A DNA stretch of 61,281 nucleotides, taken from UBA8296 sp031581145. GTDB taxonomy: Bacteria; Bacteroidota; Rhodothermia; Balneolales; Balneolaceae. The stretch lies in assembly GCA_031581145.1 (NCBI GenBank), contig JAVLBP010000009.1, positions 1-61,281 on the forward strand. The letters run 5' to 3'. The position numbers were made by a program, and so were the translations under genes. Below, one piece after another: positions 34,784-42,481 of this stretch; positions within the stretch are counted from its first letter, which is position 1; each line of letters opens with the position of its first letter. The notes beneath the pieces are model-generated. The model ran no database searches. It was not told where the DNA came from and saw only the letters and a program-made list of their open reading frames with translations.

Positions 34784-35597
34784 ATAAGGATTGCGCGATG
34801 GCAGGCTGACACTTTAGCTCAAGATATCGTTTCTGCACAAGTTGTACATCTTCCCATGTGGGTCTTTTCCAGTTTGGGTTGCGCAGGAGTGCAGCAGGGT
34901 GATAGGTGACCCAACACTCGGTGTGATGTGCCCCAACGCTCAAGGGGTGCGCTTTGCTGCGTAAGTCACCAAGGGCTGTAGAATTAGCCAAAAGGGTGTT
35001 GGCAGAGACTTTGCCAAGACATAACACCATTTTTGGCTGAATCAACTCCAGCTGTTTGTGTAAAAGAGGCAGACTTCGTTGGCGCTCTTCCTCCGAAGGA
35101 TTACGATTATCGGGTGGGCGATGTTTTAAAATATTGGCAATGTAGACAACAGACCGATCCATTTGAATAGCGCCCAAAATATCAGTGAGTAGTTTTCCGG
35201 CACGACCCACAAAGGGGATCCCTTCTTTATCCTCGTTTGCGCCGGGCGCTTCTCCAACGATGACCAAATCAGCCTGTGGATTGCCGTCTCCAAAGACGAG
35301 TCGCGTCCCATCCAGATCGGTTTTGAGCTCATCCAATGTTTCGGCAAGTGCTTCTAGCTCCTGGAGTGTCGAGCATGTTTCTATGGATGTCATGGTAGGG
35401 GATGAGGAGGTTATGGCAGGGGGTGAGGTGGTCATGCCAGAGGCTGAGGATGATATGTCAGTGTGTGAGGTTGAGGATGACGTCGCCGCAGGTGCATACA
35501 CATCTCCAAACTCCTCAAGTTCTTGCTCCAAAACCTGAACTGCACGATCAAGATCACTGGAATGTTCGTCTAAGGTGTTGCCGTTATACTCGCTCAT
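34782..35597 (-). CDS. Family-4-type uracil-DNA glycosylase lacking the iron-sulfur cysteines
   Basis: A 271-residue DNA repair enzyme expected to excise uracil from DNA. The fold marks of family 4 are clear: TRLVFGDGNPQADLVIVGEAP (about 98-118), IPFVGRAGKLL, YIANILKHRPPDNRNP and the HP motif YHPAALLRNP (about 229). The four Cys that hold the [4Fe-4S] cluster in Thermus-type enzymes are absent: the CxxC before the VFG strand is Leu88-Leu91, the KCRPP Cys is His159 and the fourth is Ser175. The N-terminal 75 residues are Ser/Thr-rich and poorly conserved. The remaining Cys residues are in other places. The gene lies upstream of dnaB. Confidence 0.85.
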   Translation of the reverse strand: MSEYNGNTLDEHSSDLDRAVQVLEQELEEFGDVYAPAATSSSTSHTDISSSASGMTTSPPAITSSSPTMTSIETCSTLQELEALAETLDELKTDLDGTRLVFGDGNPQADLVIVGEAPGANEDKEGIPFVGRAGKLLTDILGAIQMDRSVVYIANILKHRPPDNRNPSEEERQRSLPLLHKQLELIQPKMVLCLGKVSANTLLANSTALGDLRSKAHPLSVGAHHTECWVTYHPAALLRNPNWKRPTWEDVQLVQKRYLELKCQPAIAQSL

Positions 35598-35618
35598 GTC
35601 GTTATACTCACTCCCTTT
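35583..35618. repeat. 18-nt duplication at the UDG start codon
   Basis: GTTATACTCGCTCATGTC (35583-35600, containing the reverse-strand ATG) is followed by the diverged copy GTTATACTCACTCCCTTT (35601-35618). The second copy has lost the ATG. Confidence 0.7.
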
Positions 35619-35744
35619 ATACGCTCATTTTGTCCTCATTTTCGATCAGCAATATAATGTCTCCCGAGGGCAAAGTTGTGTTAAAATCGTACATTTAGTT
35701 GTGGATAAATTGAGGCCAATGCAGACGTCACAGTTGAGGGCGCT

Positions 35745-36320
35745 ATGATACCTGAAAGCGCACATGAAATGACAATCATGGGGTTAACCACGACTCCTGG
35801 GACATCGGGCGCTTACGCCTTGGTGTTAACCGAAAAATTGGGTTCTCGACGACTGCCCATCGTGATTGGTGGATTTGAAGCGCAAGCGATCGCGCTAGAA
35901 TTGGAATCAATCCGTCCGCCACGCCCCATGACCCACGATTTAATGAAGGAGATACTTGAGCGTAGCGATGCAGCCGTCCATTCAGTCTACATTCATACCC
36001 TAGAAGAGGGGACCTTTTATGCCCAAGTATTTGTCGAGAATGACAAAGGCACCTTGGAATTGGACGCTAGACCTAGTGATGCAATCGCCATCGCCATCCG
36101 TTTTGAAGCGCCTATGTACGTAGCAAAGGAGGTTCTCGACGAAGCTGGAGTAGAATCTGAAGATGAGCCAGCAGAGTCGAGCCAGCAGGATTCCACACCC
36201 AAAAATAGTCCTAAAACGAAGCTTGAATTACTCGAAGAAGAGCTTCAAATGGCGGTAGATACCGAGAATTATGAGAAAGCTGCCAAGCTCCGTGATCAAA
36301 TTCAATCCCTAAAAGGATAA
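35745..36320 (+). CDS. Bifunctional nuclease domain protein with C-terminal UVR motif
   Basis: A 191-residue protein. The BFN domain (about 8-135) reads GLTTTPGTSGAYALVL, RRLPIVIGGFEAQAIALELE, RPMTHDLMKEIL and LDARPSDAIAIAIRF, as in the family described with DNase and RNase activity in plants and found widely in bacteria. An acidic/Ser-rich linker leads to a UVR motif (about 160-190: EELQMAVDTENYEKAAKLRD), the UvrB/UvrC interaction helix pair. The combination is the common Bacteroidota form. It is 3 nt upstream of the BshC fusion gene and divergent from UDG, a loose DNA-repair neighbourhood. Confidence 0.88.
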   Translation: MIPESAHEMTIMGLTTTPGTSGAYALVLTEKLGSRRLPIVIGGFEAQAIALELESIRPPRPMTHDLMKEILERSDAAVHSVYIHTLEEGTFYAQVFVENDKGTLELDARPSDAIAIAIRFEAPMYVAKEVLDEAGVESEDEPAESSQQDSTPKNSPKTKLELLEEELQMAVDTENYEKAAKLRDQIQSLKG

Positions 36321-36323
36321 TCT

Positions 36324-38711
36324 GTGAAGGTCTCCAAGCATCCGCTTTCGTCTCTTGGGGCATCTTTTTGGCACCAACAAGTGGCTCAAGCGCCTAGTAG
36401 CTTGACGGAGCTACTCCATCACGCGGATTGGACCGATGATGCCACATGGAGGAATGCAGCTAAGGATGCCAGCGCGCAACTATCCATTTCTAGAGACTCC
36501 TTGGCAGATGCCTTGGCGGACCTTCATACGGCATGGAACCCCTCCAAGAAGACGCTCGCTAATATTGAGTCTTTGCGAGATCCAGCAACCGTTGTCATGG
36601 TGACGGGACAGCAATGTAACCTCTTTGGAGGGCCTTCATTAATTGCGCATAAAGCATTAAGTGTCATCCTTCAATCCAAAAAACTTACAAATCGTCTAGG
36701 AAGGCAAGTCATCCCAGTATTTTGGTTAGCGGATGAAGATCATGATTTGGCTGAAGTACTCGAAGGCCACGCATGGGGTGCATCGCTAGACGACGTGTTC
36801 GATGTGCAGCTAGAGTGGGACTCACTCTCCAAAGAGCAACGTATGGCCTCAACCCGAATGGTTGGATCTTTGGCGTTGCCAGCCTCTGTTCGTCAAGCGA
36901 CTGAATCTTGGCACGTGTCAGACTCAGTTCGAGAGACGATGTCGAGGGCGTATGAGGAAGGATGCAGTTTACGCGATGGGATGGCTCGGTGGATAAGTGC
37001 ACTGTTTGGCCATCACGGCTTGGTGCTATTTTCCAGGCAGCATGAAACGTTCCATCAAGCCTCGGCACCCTTACTCTCTAGGGCTGTTTCCGAGGTAGAT
37101 TCCATTACACAGGCACTCGCGCTTAGTACAGAGGCTGTTCTAGCCTCAGGTGGTCATCAACAAGCGGCTATCGATGGGACGACAGTCTTTCATGTGACCG
37201 ATTCGGGCGAGAGGCTGAAATGGACACAAGACCAAGGGCAGTGGCGACACGCCGCCATGCCACATGGAGAGACATGGGATGCGGCCACCCTGGCCGATAC
37301 GATCCACCAACATCCTGAGACGGCATCGCCCAACGTGTTTATGCGTTTGGTGCTCCAATCTGCATTGTTGCCGGTGGTAGGTGCGGCGATGGGCCCATCT
37401 GAGCTTGCTTATGCGGGGCAATCTACGAAGATGTTTGAATGGGCAGGGCTCCGCCAACCTGTTTGGATGCCACGCTATTCGCTTACCCTGCTTGATGGGG
37501 GGAAACAACCGTGGCTGGATGAGCTTGGCTTGGATTGGACGGCATTCCGGCGGCCACTGCATGAGCTCCAAACCTCGTGGGTGAATGCGCTTCAACCACA
37601 AGATATAGAGACGGCTCTCTCGACGTGGGAAACCTCAATCCATGATCAAGCCAAGGACCTTGCCAAGCAAGTTTCGGCCTTGGATGCTACGCTGGAGGCA
37701 TCTGTGGATGCAGGCCGGGCCAGGATGAATAAGGAACTTGAGCGTGTACGTACCAAAATTCGCCGAGCCATTCGTCGTCGTGAATCTGTACAGATGAATC
37801 GGATGGAACGTCTAGCATCACGAGTGATGCCGGCAGGCGCGTTACAGGAACGTACCATTGCGACATGGAGTGTGCTGAGTCATTTTGGGGACCATGTTTT
37901 TGATCATCTCATGGAGTCGCTAGAAGGGCAGGAGCCAGATGGGCATTTTCTGGTACAGTTTGAAGGGGTGAGGCCGGTTGAGGTTGAAGGGGTGAAGCCG
38001 GTTGAGGTGAAGGCATCCATTCGACAACAAGCCCTGCAAGAGCGTCAATCCATGTCTTCACAAGAGTATGCGTCCCGTTCTTTGAATATCAGTGAGACGC
38101 TCATTGCCCAAATTAAAGAGGCAAAGCCTACGAAAATCGCCACATTTTTGCCCAAAATAGACGTACATGAACCCGATATTCGACCTGCCATAGAGGCTGC
38201 GTGGGCGTTGGGTATCGAGGTGATGGTCCCCAAATGGTCGCTGTTGAGTCCAGAGATGACATTCGTCTCGATTGCGACGTGGGACGATGTAACCGTGGAT
38301 GATCAAGGCTACCTCCAACCGCACCGACACGAGGGACGTGCCCCCAGCAAAGGTGAGCCACATACCCATAAGATGGGTGAACCTATGCCTAACACTCCAA
38401 CCCCCGATAGTCTATTGCCCGAAAGTTCATTGCCCGATATCCTGTGGATTCCTGCTGTAGCCCTTGATACACAAGGGGGGAGAATCGGGTATGGTAAAGG
38501 GTACTTTGACCGAGCCATTCACGCAATGACCCTAACGGAAGCGAAAGCTAGCAAGCATGCCAGCCAGCAAGCCAAAAACGGGGCCAGCACACAACCCCAG
38601 CGATGGGCCGTCTGTTTCTCATCATGGGTGTACACAGATCCACTACCCCAAGGGCCCCATGACCAAACAATGCATCGAATTATCACAGAAAATGGCATCT
38701 TAAACGTATGA
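36324..38711 (+). CDS. bshC: Fusion: bacillithiol synthesis enzyme BshC + 5-formyltetrahydrofolate cyclo-ligase
   Basis: One 795-residue frame starting at GTG. Residues about 1-545 are BshC, which couples cysteine to glucosaminyl-malate: VVMVTGQQCNLFGGPSLIAHKA, VIPVFWLADEDHDLAEV, later AAMGPSELAYAGQ. Residues about 560-795 are 5-formyltetrahydrofolate cyclo-ligase: IRQQALQERQSMSSQEYA, ATFLPKIDVHEPDIRPAI and the signature GGRIGYGKGYFDR. The junction is a perfectly in-frame 24-nt duplication (37962-38009). BshC enzymes are normally stand-alone at about 530-540 residues. The stop overlaps tmk by 4 nt, which links the folate domain to thymidylate metabolism. A stray loop of about 35 residues, partly repeated, lies before the cyclo-ligase signature. 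Confidence 0.88.
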   Translation: MKVSKHPLSSLGASFWHQQVAQAPSSLTELLHHADWTDDATWRNAAKDASAQLSISRDSLADALADLHTAWNPSKKTLANIESLRDPATVVMVTGQQCNLFGGPSLIAHKALSVILQSKKLTNRLGRQVIPVFWLADEDHDLAEVLEGHAWGASLDDVFDVQLEWDSLSKEQRMASTRMVGSLALPASVRQATESWHVSDSVRETMSRAYEEGCSLRDGMARWISALFGHHGLVLFSRQHETFHQASAPLLSRAVSEVDSITQALALSTEAVLASGGHQQAAIDGTTVFHVTDSGERLKWTQDQGQWRHAAMPHGETWDAATLADTIHQHPETASPNVFMRLVLQSALLPVVGAAMGPSELAYAGQSTKMFEWAGLRQPVWMPRYSLTLLDGGKQPWLDELGLDWTAFRRPLHELQTSWVNALQPQDIETALSTWETSIHDQAKDLAKQVSALDATLEASVDAGRARMNKELERVRTKIRRAIRRRESVQMNRMERLASRVMPAGALQERTIATWSVLSHFGDHVFDHLMESLEGQEPDGHFLVQFEGVRPVEVEGVKPVEVKASIRQQALQERQSMSSQEYASRSLNISETLIAQIKEAKPTKIATFLPKIDVHEPDIRPAIEAAWALGIEVMVPKWSLLSPEMTFVSIATWDDVTVDDQGYLQPHRHEGRAPSKGEPHTHKMGEPMPNTPTPDSLLPESSLPDILWIPAVALDTQGGRIGYGKGYFDRAIHAMTLTEAKASKHASQQAKNGASTQPQRWAVCFSSWVYTDPLPQGPHDQTMHRIITENGILNV
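37962..38009. repeat. 24-nt in-frame duplication at the BshC / cyclo-ligase junction
   Basis: Two adjacent 24-nt units, beginning GAAGGGGTGAGGCCGG and GAAGGGGTGAAGCCGG, encode EGVRPVEV and EGVKPVEV. They sit exactly between the two enzyme domains and look like a linker lengthened by duplication. Confidence 0.9.
38403..38442. repeat. 15-nt repeat in the cyclo-ligase surface loop
   Basis: CCCGATAGTCTATTG, CCCGAAAGTTCATTG and the start of a third unit (CCCGATATCC) encode PDSLLPESSLPDI in a loop just before the conserved ALDTQGGRIGYG segment. Confidence 0.7.
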
Positions 38712-39343
38712 CATCACAAGGGTTATTGTTTACGTTTGAAGGGATTGATGGGTGTGGCAAATCCACGCAACTAACGTTGTTGGCAGAGTTTCTAAAGTCC
38801 AAGAATATTCCTCATGAGTCCTTCCGAGAGCCAGGGGGCAATGTTGTGTCAGAGTCGATTCGGGACCTATTGTTGCATACGGATCATGAAATTACGCCGT
38901 CAGCGGAAGTCTTTTTGTTTAGCGCGGCGCGTGCGCAACTTATCGAGCAAGAAATTAAACCCCGTCTTGAAAAAGGGATTACCATTCTGTTGGACCGCTT
39001 TTTTGACTCCACAACAGCGTATCAGGGGTATGGACACGGCATGATGGATCCTACTACGCTTCAACGTTTGCATCCTATTGCTACAGGGGGGCTGCTACCA
39101 CACCGGACATATATCTTTGATTTATCGGTAGAGCAAGCCCGTTCGCGGACGAAGCAACAAGAAAAAGATCGTATAGAACAGCAGTCTGTGGCCTATTTTG
39201 AGCGTGTGGCGGAGGGGTATCGACAGATCGCAACCACAGCCAGTCGTTACATGCTTCTTGATGCATCTTGGCCCATTGGGCAGCTCCATGAGGCTATTCG
39301 AGAGGATGCCGCCTCATGGATACATGCGTCCCAGGGCGACTGA
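38708..39343 (+). CDS. tmk: Thymidylate kinase
   Basis: Phosphorylates dTMP to dTDP. The 211 residues include the P-loop FEGIDGCGKSTQ (about 9-20), the dTMP-binding SFREPGGNVVSE, the DRFFDSTTAYQGYG motif (Asp-Arg at about 97) and the lid RTKQQEKDRIEQQ. The length matches the family. ATG at 38708 overlaps the stop of the BshC fusion as ATGA, so translational coupling is likely. No in-frame alternative start is better. It ends the plus-strand run that began at 35745. Confidence 0.96.
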   Translation: MTSQGLLFTFEGIDGCGKSTQLTLLAEFLKSKNIPHESFREPGGNVVSESIRDLLLHTDHEITPSAEVFLFSAARAQLIEQEIKPRLEKGITILLDRFFDSTTAYQGYGHGMMDPTTLQRLHPIATGGLLPHRTYIFDLSVEQARSRTKQQEKDRIEQQSVAYFERVAEGYRQIATTASRYMLLDASWPIGQLHEAIREDAASWIHASQGD

Positions 39344-39366
39344 CCCACTTTTTTGGGCTCCTTAGA

Positions 39367-39397
39367 TTGAGTTTAAGTAAGAAATAGCGTACTTTTG
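39367..39397 (+). promoter_or_regulatory. Bacteroidota-type promoter ahead of the SRPBCC-aroE-dxr-rseP run
   Basis: TTG at 39367-39369, a 20-nt spacer, then TACTTTTG at 39390-39397, an exact match to the -7 consensus TAnnTTTG. Spacing and position (about 88 nt before the SRPBCC ATG) fit. This is the best promoter match in the window and would drive a five-gene unit ending at rseP. Confidence 0.6.
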
Positions 39398-39484
39398 TTA
39401 TTTACGGCTAAAAAGAGCAATTCAATCATGTGCTTTCAACGTCGTCAGTAAGAAACGATAAACTTGTCCTAGCAATCCAATCTC

Positions 39485-39958
39485 ATGGCCCACGATAGAA
39501 TCGAAGTCAACCTTCCTCTTTCTAAAGTATATGAACTGCTTTCTCAACCTTTACTCTTCCCAAATTTCCTTGAGCGTTTAAATCGTGTTGAGAAAGTTAA
39601 CTCTCAAACGTTCGATTTTTCTACAAAAATTGGGGAAGAGGAGTACAAGTGGACGACCAATATTATTGACAACCTCCGAAATACCAGGTTTGCCTGGATT
39701 ACAGTTCGTGGAAATCTAAATCAAACGGGGACGATTCGTTTTACACCACTCGATAATGGTGAGCGTACATTGGTGGACATGTCCATCGACTATCGTACAT
39801 TTTATGGCGATGCAGAGGGAGAGCTTGCAGAATTTATCGAAATGTGCCAGGCTCAACTCACCAAAGATTTAGAAACGTTTAAATCGATGGCGGAAGCTGA
39901 TACCCTCAAAGATGACTCTGAGGCGGAAGTGACCCCAAAAGATGAAGTTCCTGCATAA
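39485..39958 (+). CDS. SRPBCC (START-like) family protein
   Basis: A 157-residue helix-grip protein of the SRPBCC superfamily, which binds hydrophobic ligands. The start reads DRIEVNLPLSKVYELLSQP, followed by strand pairs (FDFSTKIGEEEYKWTTNI, GTIRFTPLDNGERTLVDM) and a C-terminal helix (EFIEMCQAQLTKDLETF). It ends in an acidic tail. The closest general type is the polyketide-cyclase/coenzyme-Q-binding group; ligand and role are unknown. It is first in its run, and its stop overlaps the aroE-pgeF start by 17 nt. Confidence 0.75.
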   Translation: MAHDRIEVNLPLSKVYELLSQPLLFPNFLERLNRVEKVNSQTFDFSTKIGEEEYKWTTNIIDNLRNTRFAWITVRGNLNQTGTIRFTPLDNGERTLVDMSIDYRTFYGDAEGELAEFIEMCQAQLTKDLETFKSMAEADTLKDDSEAEVTPKDEVPA

Positions 39959-41582
39959 AGGAACCCTGCCAACACATCAACGTTTTCCCGAGTTTCTACG
40001 TGATCCTCGCGCGTCCATAGCGCATGCATTGGTTATTGGCGAAGATGTTTCGTATTCATACTCGCCGCGGTTACAGCAGCCCCATTGGAATGGGTTAGGT
40101 GATCAGTCGTGTCCATATCTTGCTGTATCTGTTGAAAAATCAGAGGTAGTCGCGTTTAAACAGTGGCTCCGGACCAGTTCGACAGTGGGTTGTAATATTA
40201 CCCTGCCGTATAAACAAACCATGGTAGATGTTGCCTCTCACTTGAGCCCAGAGGCTGCACGGTTGGGGGTGGTAAATACTCTTAAACGTGAGCCCGATGG
40301 TACCTTATCGGGTCATAATACGGATCCTGATGGCGTTCGATACGCGTTGCGATCGGTAGCGGATCATCTACAAGGAGCCAAGGTGGTACTGTTTGGGGCA
40401 GGGGGTGCAACCTCGAGTGTTTGTCTTGCACTGGAACAGCTTGGTGTGACGCATCTGTTGATCGTGCGTCGAGATGTGGGTGTTCCATGGGAATTTGAGT
40501 CGACTCAATGCACGGTTGAGCAAGTATCTTATGACCAATGGGCTGATTGGGCATCACGCCATCAGCCCGCGCTGTTCGTCAATGCCACGCCGCTAGGCCT
40601 CAAAGGGCATTATGAGGGGCAAAGCCCTGTGAAAGATCATGAGGTGACATTACTTGAACAGGCTATTGGGTTTGATCTTGTCTACAACCCCACGCAAACC
40701 CCTTTTTTATCTCAAATCCAACATCAAGGCGGTCACCCTGTAGGTGGGTTGGAGATGCTCATTGGTCAAGCAAGTGCTTCATTTGCCCTGTGGACGGGCT
40801 CACCCTTTCAAGATCTTGAGCGGGTCGGGCAACGCATGGCGATTCATACGCAATGGGATGTGATTGAGCCTCAATGGAATGGGGTCGCTACCCCAAAAGG
40901 GCAGGTCGAAGCACAATTTTTGACCCGCAATCAAGACGCCGATGCACGGCGTTGGCTGGGTGAAGGAGGATGGACAGACCATGCGCCACCCTCAATACGA
41001 GCGTTACACCCACAGGTAGCGTGGTGTGAACAAGTCCACGGTCATAATATAGAGCACGTCACGCAAGGGGGTAAATATAGAGCGCCATGTGACGGGCTCT
41101 GGACCATGGAGCCCAATCTCACGTTAGCGATTCGGGTTGCTGATTGTGCGGCGATATTGCTCGCCGATCCAAAGACGGGCTGGATGGCGGCGCTCCATGC
41201 AGGATGGCGTGGTGCGGTTGCAGGTATATTGCCCCGGGCGTTGGATATCGCTACACACCAGGGGGTCGATCTAGGGACCCTACGCGGCTGGCTCAGTCCA
41301 TGCATTGGTGCGTCAGCTTTTGAAGTAGGACCTGAGGTCGCCACTCAATTTCCTGAAGAGTTTGTTGTGCATGACGAACCTGATGGAAATCCTCATGTCG
41401 ATTTAAAATCATTTCTTGTGGACCAGGCTCTTAGCGCCGGGGTTGAGCCGTCCAATATGGATCTGGATTGGGGCGCGTGTACACTCACCGAATCGGAACG
41501 ATATTGGTCCTACCGAGCTTTGGGTGAGGATGCTGGACGTATGGTAGCATACCTACAAAATCATGAGTCAAATGAGGGTTAG
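39942..41582 (+). CDS. aroE: Fusion: shikimate dehydrogenase AroE + PgeF/YfiH-family purine nucleosidase
   Basis: One 546-residue frame. Residues about 28-285 are AroE (shikimate pathway): VIGEDVSYSYSPRL, GCNITLPYKQTM, VVNTLKREPDGTLSGHNTDP, VLFGAGGATSS and NATPLGL. Residues about 305-546 are a PgeF/YfiH/LACC1 domain with the catalytic triad His366 (CEQVHGH), Cys402 (VADCAAILLAD) and His419 (LHAGWRG). The spacing of 36 and 17 residues is the same as in E. coli YfiH. Members act on purine nucleosides, and PgeF edits peptidoglycan precursors by preventing L-Ser misincorporation. The active sites of both domains look intact. Starts and stops overlap both neighbours, so it is embedded in the operon. 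Confidence 0.9.
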   Translation: MKFLHKGTLPTHQRFPEFLRDPRASIAHALVIGEDVSYSYSPRLQQPHWNGLGDQSCPYLAVSVEKSEVVAFKQWLRTSSTVGCNITLPYKQTMVDVASHLSPEAARLGVVNTLKREPDGTLSGHNTDPDGVRYALRSVADHLQGAKVVLFGAGGATSSVCLALEQLGVTHLLIVRRDVGVPWEFESTQCTVEQVSYDQWADWASRHQPALFVNATPLGLKGHYEGQSPVKDHEVTLLEQAIGFDLVYNPTQTPFLSQIQHQGGHPVGGLEMLIGQASASFALWTGSPFQDLERVGQRMAIHTQWDVIEPQWNGVATPKGQVEAQFLTRNQDADARRWLGEGGWTDHAPPSIRALHPQVAWCEQVHGHNIEHVTQGGKYRAPCDGLWTMEPNLTLAIRVADCAAILLADPKTGWMAALHAGWRGAVAGILPRALDIATHQGVDLGTLRGWLSPCIGASAFEVGPEVATQFPEEFVVHDEPDGNPHVDLKSFLVDQALSAGVEPSNMDLDWGACTLTESERYWSYRALGEDAGRMVAYLQNHESNEG

Positions 41583-42477
41583 TTACTCCCCCGATTATTA
41601 CGCACCAATTCCTGAGGATCACGTATTCCCGATGCGAAAATTTGAGGGGTTGTATCAGTGGATTATCGACCAACCTTGGATGCATGCCGATGGGGTCATT
41701 AGTCCCTCTATGGCAAGGATGGATCATTTGGAACTTGTCCACACGCCTGCCTATCTCAACGCCGTATGGGATGGGGGACTCAGCGATAAAGAAATTCGAC
41801 GCATGGGCTTGCCATGGAGCAAAGGCCTAGCCATTCGCTCAAGAACAGCTGTTCAAGGGACCATGAATGCCGCATTCATGGCGCTTCAAGACGGAATTTC
41901 TGGGAATTTAGCCGGTGGAACCCACCATGCGATGCCCGAGTGGGCTGAAGGGTTTTGCGTGTTTAATGATGTGGCGGTGGCGGTGAAAGCTCTACGCCAA
42001 GCTCAATGGGTGCGAAAGGTTTTGGTGATTGATTGTGATGTACACCAAGGCAATGGAACCGCAGCATGCCTGGCAAACGAGCCAGAGGTTTTTACGTTTT
42101 CGATGCATGGGGAAAAAAATTACCCCTTCCGAAAAGTCCCCTCAACTCTGGATGTTGGTCTTGAGGATGGTACCGATGACGAGGAATACATTATGGCACT
42201 CGAGGAGGCCCTTGATGAGATTCAGATGCAGTTCACACCCGACCTTGTCTTTTATCTTGCAGGCATTGATGTGTTAGAGTCGGATCGATTTGGTCGATTA
42301 TCCTTAACTCTGGATGGGTTAATGGAGCGCGATCAAAGGGTACTACGTACCTATGCTGAACAACAAATTCCTGTGGTGGTGCTACTCTCGGGGGGATATG
42401 CACCCTCACTTCAAGAGACCGTGACAGCGCATTCAGCGGTTTATCAAGCAGCCCACGATGTCGAATCCCTATATTGA
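41572..42477 (+). CDS. Histone deacetylase family (zinc-dependent acetyl-lysine/polyamine deacetylase-like) protein
   Basis: About 301 residues of the arginase/deacetylase fold. The landmarks are FPMRKFEGL, NLAGGTHHAMPEWAEGFCVF (tandem His), VIDCDVHQGNGTA (zinc Asp and His) and FYLAGIDVLESDRFG (second zinc Asp), then VVVLLSGGYAP. It belongs to the short bacterial class IV-like deacetylases; the substrate (protein, small-molecule or polyamine) is unknown. ATG 41572 begins MRVSYSPDY, as in homologues; 41563 adds three residues. It overlaps the aroE-pgeF stop. aguAB elsewhere in the window makes putrescine, but a link to this enzyme is speculation. Confidence 0.88.
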   Translation: MRVSYSPDYYAPIPEDHVFPMRKFEGLYQWIIDQPWMHADGVISPSMARMDHLELVHTPAYLNAVWDGGLSDKEIRRMGLPWSKGLAIRSRTAVQGTMNAAFMALQDGISGNLAGGTHHAMPEWAEGFCVFNDVAVAVKALRQAQWVRKVLVIDCDVHQGNGTAACLANEPEVFTFSMHGEKNYPFRKVPSTLDVGLEDGTDDEEYIMALEEALDEIQMQFTPDLVFYLAGIDVLESDRFGRLSLTLDGLMERDQRVLRTYAEQQIPVVVLLSGGYAPSLQETVTAHSAVYQAAHDVESLY

Positions 42478-42481
42478 GACG

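Noticed and set aside
35185..35538. 117-codon plus-strand frame opposite the UDG gene
   Set aside because: Ser/Val-rich shadow of a low-complexity N-terminus; the minus strand carries the conserved glycosylase motifs.
37146..37601. 151-codon minus-strand open frame inside bshC
   Set aside because: Antisense to BshC; the peptide is Arg/Pro/His-rich, as shadows of GC-rich genes usually are.
39344..39366. Intrinsic terminator after tmk (CCCACTTTTTTGGG)
   Set aside because: The T-run lies in the loop and the stem is only 4 bp, so it would not terminate.
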